In this document: positions 18,701 through 26,335 of the stretch, piece after piece | Layout of the letters: the number at the start of each line of letters is the position of its first letter | Position numbering within the stretch: position 1 is the stretch's first letter | IMG/VR virus record: IMGVR_UViG_3300025083_000154 | Span: 1 to 29,796 of that record | Strand: one strand, 5' to 3' | DNA length: 29,796 nt | Source: a virus | The notes under the pieces: generated by a model | What the model saw: only the letters and a program-made list of their open reading frames with translations | Database searches by the model: none | Told to the model about the DNA's origin: nothing | Made by a program: the position numbers and the translations under genes

Positions 18701-21700
18701 AGTACCTGATGTTGAATTAAAAGTACCTGTAACTATATGTCTTTTCCAATCGCTTGTTAGTGTAACATTTAGACCTATTCCTTGGTTTACATTATTTGAA
18801 ATTTGCAATCTTAATGTTCCTGAGCCTTTTAAATAAACTGAAAAAGAGTATGATTTACTCGCAGGATTTCCTCCTGTTATAAGATATAAATCGTTACTAC
18901 CACTACCTGTTAATCCACTTACTGTACTTGCGTTTTGTGTACCATCAGGAGAAATATTATCATTTGGAGAGACATCTGTAGTACCTGTTTTACTCCATTG
19001 AGTAAAATCTTCACTATAAGTTACAAGATTAGTAGTAGATATATGATCAAGGCTAGGACTTAATTGATCTGATATTACAGGAAAACCATCATTAGTTCCA
19101 CTACCCATTCTCCAATAACCTACTAAGTTAGATGAAGATTCATAAGCTGCTTGATCTGTCATTAAGTCAATAGGTAATCCGTGATTGTATAAAGAAGATA
19201 CTTCATCAGCAGTTAGTGTAGTGTTCCATAAACCTACTTGACTCATTTTACCATCAAAACAATGGTCAGTTGTATCATTGCCAGAACCAAAAACTATTGA
19301 TTCAGTTATGTCTAAAGTAATACCTGTTACTACAACGTGATGCCAATTACCATCAGTAGGTGCTGAATTGTCTAATATACCATCAACATATATAGTTCCA
19401 TCTGAAGAAGCTAAAACATTAGAACCAATTGCAAAATATATCCAACCTGTTCCTGAATTAGACCTTGCATCAATTATAAATTGATACCCACTATTACTAT
19501 CTCTATTTACCCAAGCAGATATAGAACCTGTAAAATCACCTACATAATTAGCCACTAACTTATCATCAACACCATCAAAATTAACTTGCTTAGTGTTAAA
19601 TAATACAGGATTTCCAGATTGATAATTGTTTCTATTTACAAGTAAATCAGTTGGGACACCTTGATTATATAGTGATGCTACTTCTAATGATGTTAATGCT
19701 CTGTTATAAGCACCTACTTCTGTTATTTTACCATCAAAAAGGGCAGATTCTGCATAAGAAACACTTCCTATTCTTGCGTTTGTTGTTGTAGATATTGTTT
19801 CTGATGTTGTTGCATTAGCTAATTCTACTCCATCAATATACAACCTTGCAGTTGTACCATCATAAGTTCCACACACAAAATACCATCTATTTGCTTCTCT
19901 AGTATCAGCAGCAGTATCAATATTTACACCATTTACTTCGTATCTAAAATTAGATGAACTTCTATAAACTAATCTAATACCATCAGATGAAGTATCAGAT
20001 GCTGAAAAAATCATATTATTTGCGTTAGTAACACCTGAATATGCCCAACCACATATTGTATGATTAGTGTAGCTAATAGGTTCGCTTAGTTGTAAATAAT
20101 CATCTATACCATCAAAGTTCATACTCTTAGTAGAAGTAAGTAATGGATTTGCACTTTGGTAATCACCAGAGTTAACTAATAAGTTTGTGGCTTGGTGTTT
20201 TAGTTCTTGTAATGTTACGCTATTTAATGTTATATCTACATCTGCACTTGCTCTATAAAAAGACACAGAAGATGTGGTTGATGTAGGAGTTACTATTCTA
20301 GTTGTTACACCTGATGTATCAAAAATTTCTGATATACCTGCTACATCTATTTTTATAGAACCACTTGTTACACTTGCTACATCTACAATTAATTTATAAG
20401 TTGTACCTGAAGTTAGTGTAAGACCTTGTGCAATTAATTGAGTTACAGGACTTGTATTTAAAAATTTTAATCTTGCAGTAGAACCATCAAGCACAACATA
20501 ATTATTTGCATCTGAACCAACAACTGTCCAATTCTGCCCTACTTCTTGGACTACTATGTTGTCTACTTCAAAAGTATCTCCTATTGTAAGACCCCCAAAA
20601 GTTAATGCGTTTTCCCAACCATTTGAAGTGGTAGTAAAATATATACAATAATCTACAAAACTACTTGTAATAACCTCATCTAATATATAACCCCAAGAAT
20701 AACCAACATTAAAATTACCACTACCATTTGTTTGTCTTGCTCTAAATTTTATTCTATAACTTTTAGAAGGACTAAAAACATTTGATTGATACAAACCCCA
20801 ATTAGTTGCTGTAGAACTTATCGCACCATTTGCAACAACAGTTGCTAAATCAGTATTTATTGAACTACCATTCAGTAAACTCCAATCTTGCCCTACTTCT
20901 TTGACTGTTATGTTGTCTACTGAACCTGAAAAACTACCACCTGTTTTTGCACCTGCAAAAGTTTGATTAGAACCTAAAGTTAAATAATAGGTATAAGTCG
21001 CGCTTCCTGTGGTTGTAATAAAATCTGATAAAACACTATTAAAACCTAATCTTACACTACCTGATGTCAAGTTTACATCAGCAGAAATTTTATAGGTTTT
21101 ACCTGATAAATATGATTTAGATTGATATAACCAAGAATTTGCACCTGTACCACTATTAATAGCTAAACCATCTGATATACTCCAACCTGTACCAAATGTC
21201 CAATGCTGCCCAACCTCTTTTACTGATATGTTACTTATACTAGCATTTAAAGAATGACCACTATTTCCTGTACCCATTTGCAAGTAACCTGTGGTAGTAG
21301 ATGTTATTTTAAAGTATTTAGTATATGTACCACTTGCACTTACTTGTTCTATATTACTTATACTTGCACCTGCACCTGTTGCAACACTACTAATTAAAAC
21401 TCTTAAATCATCTCCACTATTTTTTGTATAATCAAAAGTAACTTTATAAATTTCCCCTGATGTTACACTTATAGCATTTGACACTGCACCTGCAAAACCA
21501 GAAGATACTATAGCGCTTGTAATATTGTTGTCTGAAGTTGTAAAAGTTGTAAAAGGATAAGTAGTACCATTAGTAAAACCTGTTACTTCTTCATTACCTA
21601 TCTCACTAAAACTACCATTATCTACTTCTTCGCCACCTATTTGTTCAAACTTACCATTTTGTACAACATCACCACCGATTTCTTCGAAGCTACCGTTTTT

Positions 21701-22303
21701 AACTAGGTTATTTGTATAGTATGTATTATACATGCGAGTGATCTCAGCTTGGGTTAGCTCTCTGTCAAATAAAGCTAGTTCATCAATGCTTCCTGTAAAA
21801 AAATCACTTTTTGCAAGACCATCCCATTCTTGACCTATAGAATATTGTTTAGCACTATTCCAAAGAGAATTAGTTTGTGCGATAGTTCCTATTGAAGCAC
21901 CATCTACATAAAAAGTTGTTAAAGAAGCACCTGTAGATTTCGTTACTACTAAGTGATGCCACTTATTATCATTGTAAACTGTAGAGCCAACAGTAGTATT
22001 TGACACAATTGTATCAGCACCATAAAATATACCACCTGAATTAGTAGGGGAAACACCTAAACGATATACATTATTACCACTATTAGTGTGAGCAGAAAAC
22101 AAAATATTCTCCCCAGCGCTTGTTGCGTTTGAATTAGATTTAAACCAAACACTAATAGAAAGTGCTTGTCCTGTAGATATTTTACCTACTAAAGTATCAA
22201 CATTAATATAATCATCCACTCCATCAAAGTACATGGAATATTGATTCTGGAAATATATTAAACCTTTTGGTTTATTAAGACCTAACCCTAATCCTAAACC
22301 CAT
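15794..22303 (-). CDS. giant modular adhesin / receptor-binding fibre with LamG-like and carbohydrate-binding-like modules (2169 aa)
   Basis: 2169 residues starting with a Gly/Leu run (MGLGLGLGLNKPKG). Module order: LamG-like domain at ~15-195 (YSMYFDGVDDYINV ... WHHLVVTK ... GSIDELALFDRELTQAEI); three 13-residue repeats from 203; four beta-sandwich units between ~245 and 700 with recurring VKEVGQxW linkers; second and third LamG-like domains at ~724-884 (MNFDGIDDY) and ~908-1044 (VNFDGVDDK); then five copies of a YSEDF-type module, starting near 1101, 1254, 1461, 1808 and 1974, most ending with a WGAQLEEQxxATPY-like signature. LamG and these beta-sandwich units bind glycans in known proteins, so host-surface polysaccharide recognition is the likely role. 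It could be a tail or a head fibre. Low-complexity Ser/Thr/Asn content and internal duplication suggest growth by module copying. Confidence 0.8.
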   Translation of the reverse strand: MGLGLGLGLNKPKGLIYFQNQYSMYFDGVDDYINVDTLVGKISTGQALSISVWFKSNSNATSAGENILFSAHTNSGNNVYRLGVSPTNSGGIFYGADTIVSNTTVGSTVYNDNKWHHLVVTKSTGASLTTFYVDGASIGTIAQTNSLWNSAKQYSIGQEWDGLAKSDFFTGSIDELALFDRELTQAEITRMYNTYYTNNLVKNGSFEEIGGDVVQNGKFEQIGGEEVDNGSFSEIGNEEVTGFTNGTTYPFTTFTTSDNNITSAIVSSGFAGAVSNAISVTSGEIYKVTFDYTKNSGDDLRVLISSVATGAGASISNIEQVSASGTYTKYFKITSTTTGYLQMGTGNSGHSLNASISNISVKEVGQHWTFGTGWSISDGLAINSGTGANSWLYQSKSYLSGKTYKISADVNLTSGSVRLGFNSVLSDFITTTGSATYTYYLTLGSNQTFAGAKTGGSFSGSVDNITVKEVGQDWSLLNGSSINTDLATVVANGAISSTATNWGLYQSNVFSPSKSYRIKFRARQTNGSGNFNVGYSWGYILDEVITSSFVDYCIYFTTTSNGWENALTFGGLTIGDTFEVDNIVVQEVGQNWTVVGSDANNYVVLDGSTARLKFLNTSPVTQLIAQGLTLTSGTTYKLIVDVASVTSGSIKIDVAGISEIFDTSGVTTRIVTPTSTTSSVSFYRASADVDITLNSVTLQELKHQATNLLVNSGDYQSANPLLTSTKSMNFDGIDDYLQLSEPISYTNHTICGWAYSGVTNANNMIFSASDTSSDGIRLVYRSSSNFRYEVNGVNIDTAADTREANRWYFVCGTYDGTTARLYIDGVELANATTSETISTTTNARIGSVSYAESALFDGKITEVGAYNRALTSLEVASLYNQGVPTDLLVNRNNYQSGNPVLFNTKQVNFDGVDDKLVANYVGDFTGSISAWVNRDSNSGYQFIIDARSNSGTGWIYFAIGSNVLASSDGTIYVDGILDNSAPTDGNWHHVVVTGITLDITESIVFGSGNDTTDHCFDGKMSQVGLWNTTLTADEVSSLYNHGLPIDLMTDQAAYESSSNLVGYWRMGSGTNDGFPVISDQLSPSLDHISTTNLVTYSEDFTQWSKTGTTDVSPNDNISPDGTQNASTVSGLTGSGSNDLYLITGGNPASKSYSFSVYLKGSGTLRLQISNNVNQGIGLNVTLTSDWKRHIVTGTFNSTSGTLSATLDDNGATATQYNIWGAQLEEHPIATPYVKSNGIPGQRKSSTTNTLTYSEDFNEWTIDGNSSITSNATTSPTGTSNATKLIAGSSSGRQAIKLNNASVGDLTVSVFAKKGEYSVIQLTDARSGSVFINFDLENGSLGSSNVMIGKIENLGNDWYRCSATYNSAFDIIAFRISIAESSTSTRLQTFSGNDSDGLYIWGAQLEQQTQATPYIKTNGSPVTVEFYKENNYAEMVNLGGGDNFARGIQNGSPYANTLQYPNDFSQYSTGGSTPPTLTTGQLAPDGTLTATKVSGVIGSSSLYTSAESSVTATRSIYARTVSGTGTASLMSYHSNTNNTFTITEEWQRFELTGSIATGGANFYAIDFRDNSTTLSELIIWGANSQEPNTGLQGYWKMGDGTNDEYPVIYDQTNPTLSSELVTNGDFATDSDWIYGDGWNIEDGFAKCNGTQTGNSIFYQNLGDLSNKTVKFTFTISNFGGGELETSFFGASGTTVFEVTANGDYTFYVNVHSGHNGNTGFTANSSFIGYVDNVSVKEVQGNPAYMTSMVEGNITNQYPLTKLRNYYRMGDGILDSKFLSYPTNPNTDAPYIFQDQTSPNLAHIPTTNLITYSEDITLSNGYSVNNATISSNQGISPIGDNNATKLTATTNDPFLSNVVNTTNKTFTLSVYAKGVGSSVGKDIQFILVRDSYLEAKISDSFVLTDDWVRYEATLTLTGTPSSFVIFRIDAPSVAVAGDEVLVWGCQFEEQSQATAYIKSDGVAAVRKSSTTNLIEYSEDFSNASWLKLNSTVDPNTSVSLDGTLNADEFIPNNTTANIFIYNEATFNASHYTLSFFIKYNGRQYVQLLFGSNVSFDFANFDLINHTVTSGNGNIEDYGNDWYRISLTSNVSAGTSEVYLWSIDSATSSRASASTGNGANGYYVYGAQLEEQTQAETYAPTKGIPVTIDLFKENNYGHTQGGVIQKDVPRNS
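21581..21697 (-). repeat. three tandem 39-bp (13-residue) repeats in the fibre gene
   Basis: Residues 203-241 of the fibre are three consecutive 13-residue units: NGSFEEIGGDVVQ, NGKFEQIGGEEVD and NGSFSEIGNEEVT. The related NG(S/D)F start also opens later modules. The set joins the first LamG-like domain to the first beta-sandwich unit and may be a truncated series of module beginnings. Confidence 0.85.
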
Positions 22304-22304
22304 A

Positions 22305-22622
22305 CTAGTTACCTATATAAGCAATTACACTTCCAGACGTCAAGTTTATTGAAGTCCAACGACCGTAAATAATTGTACCAGCTGGGAATATAACGCTATC
22401 AACATTTTGACCACCTGCACCAGCACCAATACCTGCACTGTTTATTGATCCAGTAGCTGACTCAGCAACTAAACCAGTTGTGTTATCAAACGTAGTATCT
22501 GTAAGCATATATATTGCTACATAAACATTATTCGCTGGAGGCGTTATAGCTGCTGAACTTGAAGCTGTATAAGTACTACCTTGAGCACCGAAGGCTATGT
22601 CTTCTATAAAATTTTTTGCCAT
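22305..22622 (-). CDS. small Ala/Gly/Thr-rich virion-type protein (105 aa)
   Basis: 105 residues; an initial MAKNFIEDIAFGAQGSTYTA, then YVAIYMLTDTTFDN and a Gly/Ala-rich stretch, ending FPAGTIIYGRWTSINLTSGS plus VIAYIGN. This beta-rich, Gly-rich pattern is common in small decoration or fibre-attachment proteins of marine phages. It abuts the fibre gene, with one base between its stop and the fibre ATG, so the two are likely coupled. No catalytic motif. Confidence 0.6.
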   Translation of the reverse strand: MAKNFIEDIAFGAQGSTYTASSSAAITPPANNVYVAIYMLTDTTFDNTTGLVAESATGSINSAGIGAGAGGQNVDSVIFPAGTIIYGRWTSINLTSGSVIAYIGN

Positions 22623-23008
22623 TATTTTTTTACTTTTTCTAGTGATCTACCACCAAAATAGGCACCGATCACAGTTATTAATACTAATTGTAATAAATCT
22701 GTCCACTTGTCTTCTACCTTAAAAGTTATAGTACCAGCATCGATAAATATCAACAATACTGTTGCTACAACTAAAAACACTAGAACTAGTGGTCTTATGT
22801 TTTTACTTAGCCATGAATCTGAGTTCATGTCTACTTTCCATCTTTCAGTCACTTGCTTTTGCATCTCAGCTTCGTAACCCATTATCATATCTTTAATCTT
22901 TCTTTCTGCTTCTAGCTTTTCTTCTGTAGATGTAGTTAGATTATCTAAAACTCCACCTACGCTTTTAACTAGATTTGCAGCACCAGCAGATAATATTTTG
23001 TTTATCAT
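22622..23008 (-). CDS. holin-like membrane protein (128 aa)
   Basis: 128 residues. The first ~65 are amphipathic and charged (LEAERKIKDMIMGYEAEMQKQ). They are followed by SWLSKNIRPLVLVFLVVATV beginning a first membrane segment at ~72-92, and by a second at ~104-118 (LLQLVLITVIGAYFGGRS). The WLSKNIRPLVL and GAYFGGRSLEK signatures match the 'holin of 3TMs' family used by phages and gene-transfer agents to release particles. Only two segments are clear, so it may be a two-pass member. Its ATG overlaps the stop of the 32-aa gene (TAATG). No endolysin lies next to it. Confidence 0.75.
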   Translation of the reverse strand: MINKILSAGAANLVKSVGGVLDNLTTSTEEKLEAERKIKDMIMGYEAEMQKQVTERWKVDMNSDSWLSKNIRPLVLVFLVVATVLLIFIDAGTITFKVEDKWTDLLQLVLITVIGAYFGGRSLEKVKK

Positions 23009-23106
23009 TATTTCTTACATTTTTTGCACCTACAACCTCTGCTGCATTTCTTCTTGTTCATACCTCCTGATTTAGTGCTTTTTCTTTTTCCTTTTGCGTA
23101 TGGCAT
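23008..23106 (-). CDS. 32-aa Cys/Lys-rich mini-protein
   Basis: A 32-residue reading frame (MPYAKGKRKSTKSGGMNKKK, then CSRGCRCKKCKK) with 4 cysteines in a C-x3-C-x-C-x2-C cluster at the C-terminus and 13 Lys plus 3 Arg. Its stop overlaps the holin ATG by one base (TAATG), and it starts 4 nt after the stop of the 146-aa gene. Such tight packing with no spare space supports a real gene. A metal knuckle binding DNA or RNA is plausible. I see no close family. Confidence 0.6.
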   Translation of the reverse strand: MPYAKGKRKSTKSGGMNKKKCSRGCRCKKCKK

Positions 23107-23110
23107 AATA

Positions 23111-23551
23111 TTATCTGTTTTTGTCTTTAATCATATCATCTATAGCTTTATTATAAACTTTATCTGTATATGACTTGTTATTGTAAAATACACTTCTCTC
23201 TGAAGTGGGTAAATCCTCTTCTCCTAGCAAGATCCTATATATCCTACTTATAAGCTGTGAGCATTTAAATGATGTTTTAAACACGCTGTACTTTATAGTG
23301 GTTCTATTCCTGTGTCTCCAAGTGTCTATCCACCCTTGCTGTCTAAGCCTATCCCATCTTGCTTTGTCCCAGGAATACGTATACACACCGTCCATAAAAT
23401 CTTTACGCGTAAACCTTCCTTCACAGTCTAAGTAAAATAAAAGTTCTAGATCTGCATCTAATATATTATAAGTCTTACAGGCCCATTTTCTAACGAGCCT
23501 GTAGTACTTAAATAAATTCATTTCTCTTATATCTTGAGCAGTTAGTCTCAT
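23111..23551 (-). CDS. possible winged-helix protein (146 aa)
   Basis: 146 residues: MRLTAQDIREMNLFKYYRLV start, then NILDADLELLFYLDCEGRF followed by RKDFMDGVYTYSWDKARWDRL, QQGWIDTW and HRNRTTIKYSVFK. The order helix-helix-helix with a small basic strand pair resembles MarR-like winged helices; the C-terminal ~40 residues are basic. It lies between GroES and the holin genes. It could be a late regulator or a packaging accessory. The fold is inferred from pattern, with no close relative named. Confidence 0.5.
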   Translation of the reverse strand: MRLTAQDIREMNLFKYYRLVRKWACKTYNILDADLELLFYLDCEGRFTRKDFMDGVYTYSWDKARWDRLRQQGWIDTWRHRNRTTIKYSVFKTSFKCSQLISRIYRILLGEEDLPTSERSVFYNNKSYTDKVYNKAIDDMIKDKNR

Positions 23552-23574
23552 AGTATAGGTTACACGCTTTTTTG

Positions 23575-23832
23575 TTATTCTACTAAAACAACATCACGAC
23601 TTGTAATAACATGGTATAACTTATCATTATACGTTATCCCGTGCCCTGCGTGTTTGTCATAAAAAACAACGTCTTCGTTTTTTAAACCTTCTACTAGATT
23701 ACCTGTAGATATAATTTTAGCCTTTATATACCTATTGTCCAGGTCTGTATTGTCTGTCATAATAAGTCCAGCAATTTTCTTTTGCTCAGTCTTAATCTTT
23801 TCTACCACTAAATAGTAATTAATTGCTTTCAT
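23575..23832 (-). CDS. groS: co-chaperonin GroES (85 aa)
   Basis: 85 residues, slightly short of the usual ~95. It reads MKAINYYLVVEKIKTEQKK, then the mobile loop IAGLIMTDNT, whose hydrophobic GLIM tripod replaces the usual G-(I/V)-(V/I)-L and contacts the apical domain of GroEL. YIKAKIISTGNLVEGLKNED, VVFYDKHAGHGITYNDKLYH and ITSRDVVLVE follow, matching the barrel strands and the VGDxV/YxxY patterns of the family. Its start overlaps the end of groL by 14 bases, so the two are translated together. A cap for the adjacent chaperonin is the likely role. Confidence 0.88.
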   Translation of the reverse strand: MKAINYYLVVEKIKTEQKKIAGLIMTDNTDLDNRYIKAKIISTGNLVEGLKNEDVVFYDKHAGHGITYNDKLYHVITSRDVVLVE

Positions 23833-25384
23833 CTGCTCTTATATTTGAAATTATACAATCTGCAGATATAATAGTAGATACAACACTCACTGCATTTTTA
23901 AGTGCTGACTTAGTAACTAACACTGGATCTATAATACCATTGGCTATCATCTCGCATATCTCGCCAGTTACTACATCTATACCTTGGCCAAGCATTGGTT
24001 CATCTTGGTTTTCAATACCAGCATTGTCCAATATTGTGTGAAAAGGTGCTTTAATAGCTTTTAATAGTATTTCCTCGCCAACACCTTCAGCTGTTATTTC
24101 CTGCGACGCGTTTAAAAGCGCAATACCACCACCTGGAACTATCCCTTCTTTCAATGCTGCTTTTGTAGCATATATCGCATCCTCCACTCTATCTTTCTTT
24201 TCCTTTAATTCTACCTTAGAATCAGCACCAACCCTTATAATACCTACAGAACCTGATAGCATTGCTAGTCTTTGTTCTATTTTCTTCTTTAAATAAGGGT
24301 TTTTTTCGCTTTTTATAGCTTTTTTAACATTTTCGATGCGTTCATTAAGATCGATGTCTAAATCAAGGGTTGTAATAACCGTGTTTTTATCATCTGTAAC
24401 CGCTTTTTCAGCTTTTCCAAGGCAATCAATAGTAATAAGGTCCATATCATCACCAAGTTCTTCGTTAATAACTGTAGCGCCTGTTAAAAACGCCAAATCT
24501 TGCACTGTATCTTGCTTAGTAGGACCAAAGCCTGGTAAGTCAATGATATTGACTTTAATATTACCCTTTACTTTATTCATCATAAGGGCTGATTTTAGCT
24601 GTTGTTCAACCTCTGCAACAATAAGTAACTCTTTTTTGTTCTTTATAACGTGCTCTAGTATAGGTTGTATCTTACGTACATTAGGTATTTTACTACCTAC
24701 GATCAAAACTAGTGGTTCTTCAAGCACACAGCGGTGTTTATCAGTATCGGTGATAAAATGCGGTGATGTAATACCACAATCAAACTGTACACCGTCAACA
24801 ACATCTACGTATGTTTTCTCTGTTTCAGACTCTTCCATTAAAACAACACCATCTCTACCAACTTTAGTGTATGCCTCTGAGATAATCTTACCTAAAACCC
24901 TGTCATTATTACAGCTAATACTACTAACATCTTCTAGCATGTCATCTTTTACCTCTATAGCTTTATCTTGCAAGTGTTTGTTTACTTTATCCAAAGCACT
25001 ACCAACACCTTCTTTGATTGTTCTTATAGATAAGTCTTTGTATATGTCTTTATTTACTTCTTTTATAAGTGATTCAGCAAGGACGGTAGCTGTTGTAGTA
25101 CCGTCACCTGCTTCTTTCACTGTATTTCTAGCAGCTTCCTTAATTAAGGTAGCACCTAGGTTTTCAACCGGGTCATATAAGACAACAGATTCTGCTACTG
25201 TTACACCGTCTTTTGTGATGACCGGGTTGCCTCTTGCGTCTTCGTATATCACGCATTTACCCGAGGCTCCTAGAGTAGACTTAACAGCTTTCGCCAACTT
25301 GTCTACGCCTGTAATGATTTTATTTTTAGCATTGTCACCAAAGTTTAACTCTTTGATCAACAAGCTAGGTTGATTGTATTCCAT
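23819..25384 (-). CDS. groL: chaperonin GroEL (521 aa)
   Basis: A full-length group I chaperonin, shorter than the bacterial ~545 by loss of the C-terminal GGM tail (it ends ISNIRADESN). Near residues 35-90 it has VKSTLGASGKCVIYED, ITKDGVTVAESV and DGTTTATVLAESLI; the DGTTT motif carries the ATP-binding Asp. RVEDAIYATKAALKEGIVPG and GGIALL near residue 395 hold the catalytic Asp of the intermediate domain. The apical region (KELLIVAEVEQQLKSALM, PGFGPTKQDTVQDLAFLTG) is recognisable but diverged. It folds proteins inside a double ring with the overlapping groS product. Leader is A/T-rich without a Shine-Dalgarno. Probable clients are the capsid and giant fibre proteins, by inference. Confidence 0.93.
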   Translation of the reverse strand: MEYNQPSLLIKELNFGDNAKNKIITGVDKLAKAVKSTLGASGKCVIYEDARGNPVITKDGVTVAESVVLYDPVENLGATLIKEAARNTVKEAGDGTTTATVLAESLIKEVNKDIYKDLSIRTIKEGVGSALDKVNKHLQDKAIEVKDDMLEDVSSISCNNDRVLGKIISEAYTKVGRDGVVLMEESETEKTYVDVVDGVQFDCGITSPHFITDTDKHRCVLEEPLVLIVGSKIPNVRKIQPILEHVIKNKKELLIVAEVEQQLKSALMMNKVKGNIKVNIIDLPGFGPTKQDTVQDLAFLTGATVINEELGDDMDLITIDCLGKAEKAVTDDKNTVITTLDLDIDLNERIENVKKAIKSEKNPYLKKKIEQRLAMLSGSVGIIRVGADSKVELKEKKDRVEDAIYATKAALKEGIVPGGGIALLNASQEITAEGVGEEILLKAIKAPFHTILDNAGIENQDEPMLGQGIDVVTGEICEMIANGIIDPVLVTKSALKNAVSVVSTIISADCIISNIRADESN

Positions 25385-25414
25385 ATGATTTAATTAAATT
25401 TAATTTGATTGATA

Positions 25415-25702
25415 CTATTTAAACGTCTTAACTACTTTAGGACCTTTCGATGCCTCAACTTTCTTACCGAAGTGATCAACACTTCCGTCTATTGCAGCCT
25501 CTGCTCCCTCTATAGTTTCACGCCTTGTAACATCCTGCCATTTATCTTGATCGATGTATTTGCATTCTGTTTGGAAAAATCCATTAGGTAGTTGGGTAAT
25601 CCTCCAGTTACTTTTGTCTGCGAGGTGTCTCCACTGGTTAACTTGTTCTTCACTAGGTTTCTGGTTGTACGTTGTCGTACTATTGTAATATAAATAAGTC
25701 AT
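25415..25702 (-). CDS. conserved small phage protein of unknown function (95 aa)
   Basis: 95 residues, starting MTYLYYNSTTTYNQKPSEEQ, with WRHLADKSNWRITQLPNGFF and CKYIDQDKWQDVTRRETIEG in the middle and a basic end KGPKVVKTFK. Mixed charge, no membrane segment, one domain. It is the gene just upstream of groL, about 30 nt away, so it may be expressed with the chaperonins. I do not recognise its function. Confidence 0.6.
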   Translation of the reverse strand: MTYLYYNSTTTYNQKPSEEQVNQWRHLADKSNWRITQLPNGFFQTECKYIDQDKWQDVTRRETIEGAEAAIDGSVDHFGKKVEASKGPKVVKTFK

Positions 25703-25738
25703 TGGTTTAATTTGTTTTTGGTTATTATTGACTTGGTC

Positions 25739-25753
25739 TAGGGTGTCTCCCTA
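25739..25753 (-). other. short hairpin upstream of the 95-aa gene
   Basis: TAGGG and CCCTA flank a five-base spacer between the 77-aa and 95-aa genes. On the transcribed minus strand no T-run follows, so this is more likely a processing element than a terminator. Confidence 0.35.
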
Positions 25754-25768
25754 TCTTTTTAAATATCT

Positions 25769-26002
25769 TTAGCTAACTTCACCTCTAGTGTGAGTTGCTC
25801 TATTGTAAGCGATCGATGTTCTTCTTACTGCTCCTGACTTGGTGTGGTGTAAGTCTGAATCTGATCTCTGGCCTATTCTCTGGTTCTCCGCCTTACGAGC
25901 TTTACGCTTAGGTGACATTGCAGCAGCCTTGTCCCTAGCTCTCTTGTCTCGCAGTGCCTGTGGGCTTAACCCCTGTGAATTACCTTTTCTCTTATTTGCC
26001 AT
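25769..26002 (-). CDS. highly basic small protein, first gene of the late region (77 aa)
   Basis: 77 residues, dominated by Arg, Lys, Ala and Gln: MANKRKGNSQGLSPQALRDK, RARDKAAAMSPKRKARKAEN, QRIGQRSDSDLHHTKSGAVR, RTSIAYNRATHTRGEVS. The end, DLHHTKSGAVRRTSIAYNR, suggests a nucleic-acid-binding surface, but there is no clear HNH. It is the first leftward gene at the divergent region and has no Shine-Dalgarno. It might be a packaged DNA-binding or small regulatory protein; the family is not recognised. Confidence 0.6.
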   Translation of the reverse strand: MANKRKGNSQGLSPQALRDKRARDKAAAMSPKRKARKAENQRIGQRSDSDLHHTKSGAVRRTSIAYNRATHTRGEVS

Positions 26003-26121
26003 ACCATTATAATTACATAGTAAATAGATTATTTAAAAAGTGGACAATAGCCTGTTACTAGTATACTATAACTACCTAATGTCCTAGTTTTTGATGTTGT
26101 AAATATTGGGGTATTGTGTAG

Positions 26122-26146
26122 CCCCTACTCCCCACCGTACCCACCC
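26122..26146 (-). other. G-quadruplex-capable tract in the divergent region
   Basis: On the plus strand, C4-TACT-C4-ACCGTA-C3-A-C3; on the minus strand this is four runs of at least three G separated by 1, 6 and 4 bases, matching the canonical quadruplex rule. More C-runs follow at ~26171-26184. It is conspicuous in AT-rich DNA. Confidence 0.6.
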
Positions 26147-26242
26147 TGTAACTAAAACTCATTTCTATTTACCCAGCCCCCACTTGATTTTATCATTTCA
26201 TTTCAAAATTTTTAGATATTACTATTTTTTTATATTACTATA

Positions 26243-26281
26243 TTGACATGCCATTTTGTCATAACATTTGACAATTTGTCA
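26243..26281. promoter_or_regulatory. cluster of TTGACA/TTGTCA half-sites, operator-like
   Basis: Four half-sites: TTGACA at 26243, TTGTCA at 26256, TTGACA at 26268 and TTGTCA at 26276. Pairs form inverted repeats (TTGTCA with TGACAA, spacing 7; TGACAA with TTGTCA, spacing 1). They end ~20 bases before the first promoter copy. A repressor or activator binding array, or host-type -35 boxes, are both possible. Confidence 0.45.
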
Positions 26282-26300
26282 CACACACTCATATCTTTTT

Positions 26301-26335
26301 TTACAAATCTATTACGACTATATATGGATAATATA
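26301..26335 (+). promoter_or_regulatory. early promoter-like element, copy 1
   Basis: TTACAAA, then TACGA at 26313, then GGATAATATA at 26326-26335, with spacers of 5 and 8 bases. One base separates it from the ATG of the first early gene. It is one of seven copies with identical spacing. Confidence 0.75.

Noticed and set aside
18195-18836. 213-residue plus-strand frame inside the fibre gene
   Set aside because: Antisense to the modular adhesin, whose frame is continuous and domain-structured; no start signal.
24336-25373. 345-residue open frame on the plus strand opposite groL
   Set aside because: It is fully antisense to a conserved chaperonin, has low-complexity Ser/Leu composition and no leader; a mirror frame of the real gene.
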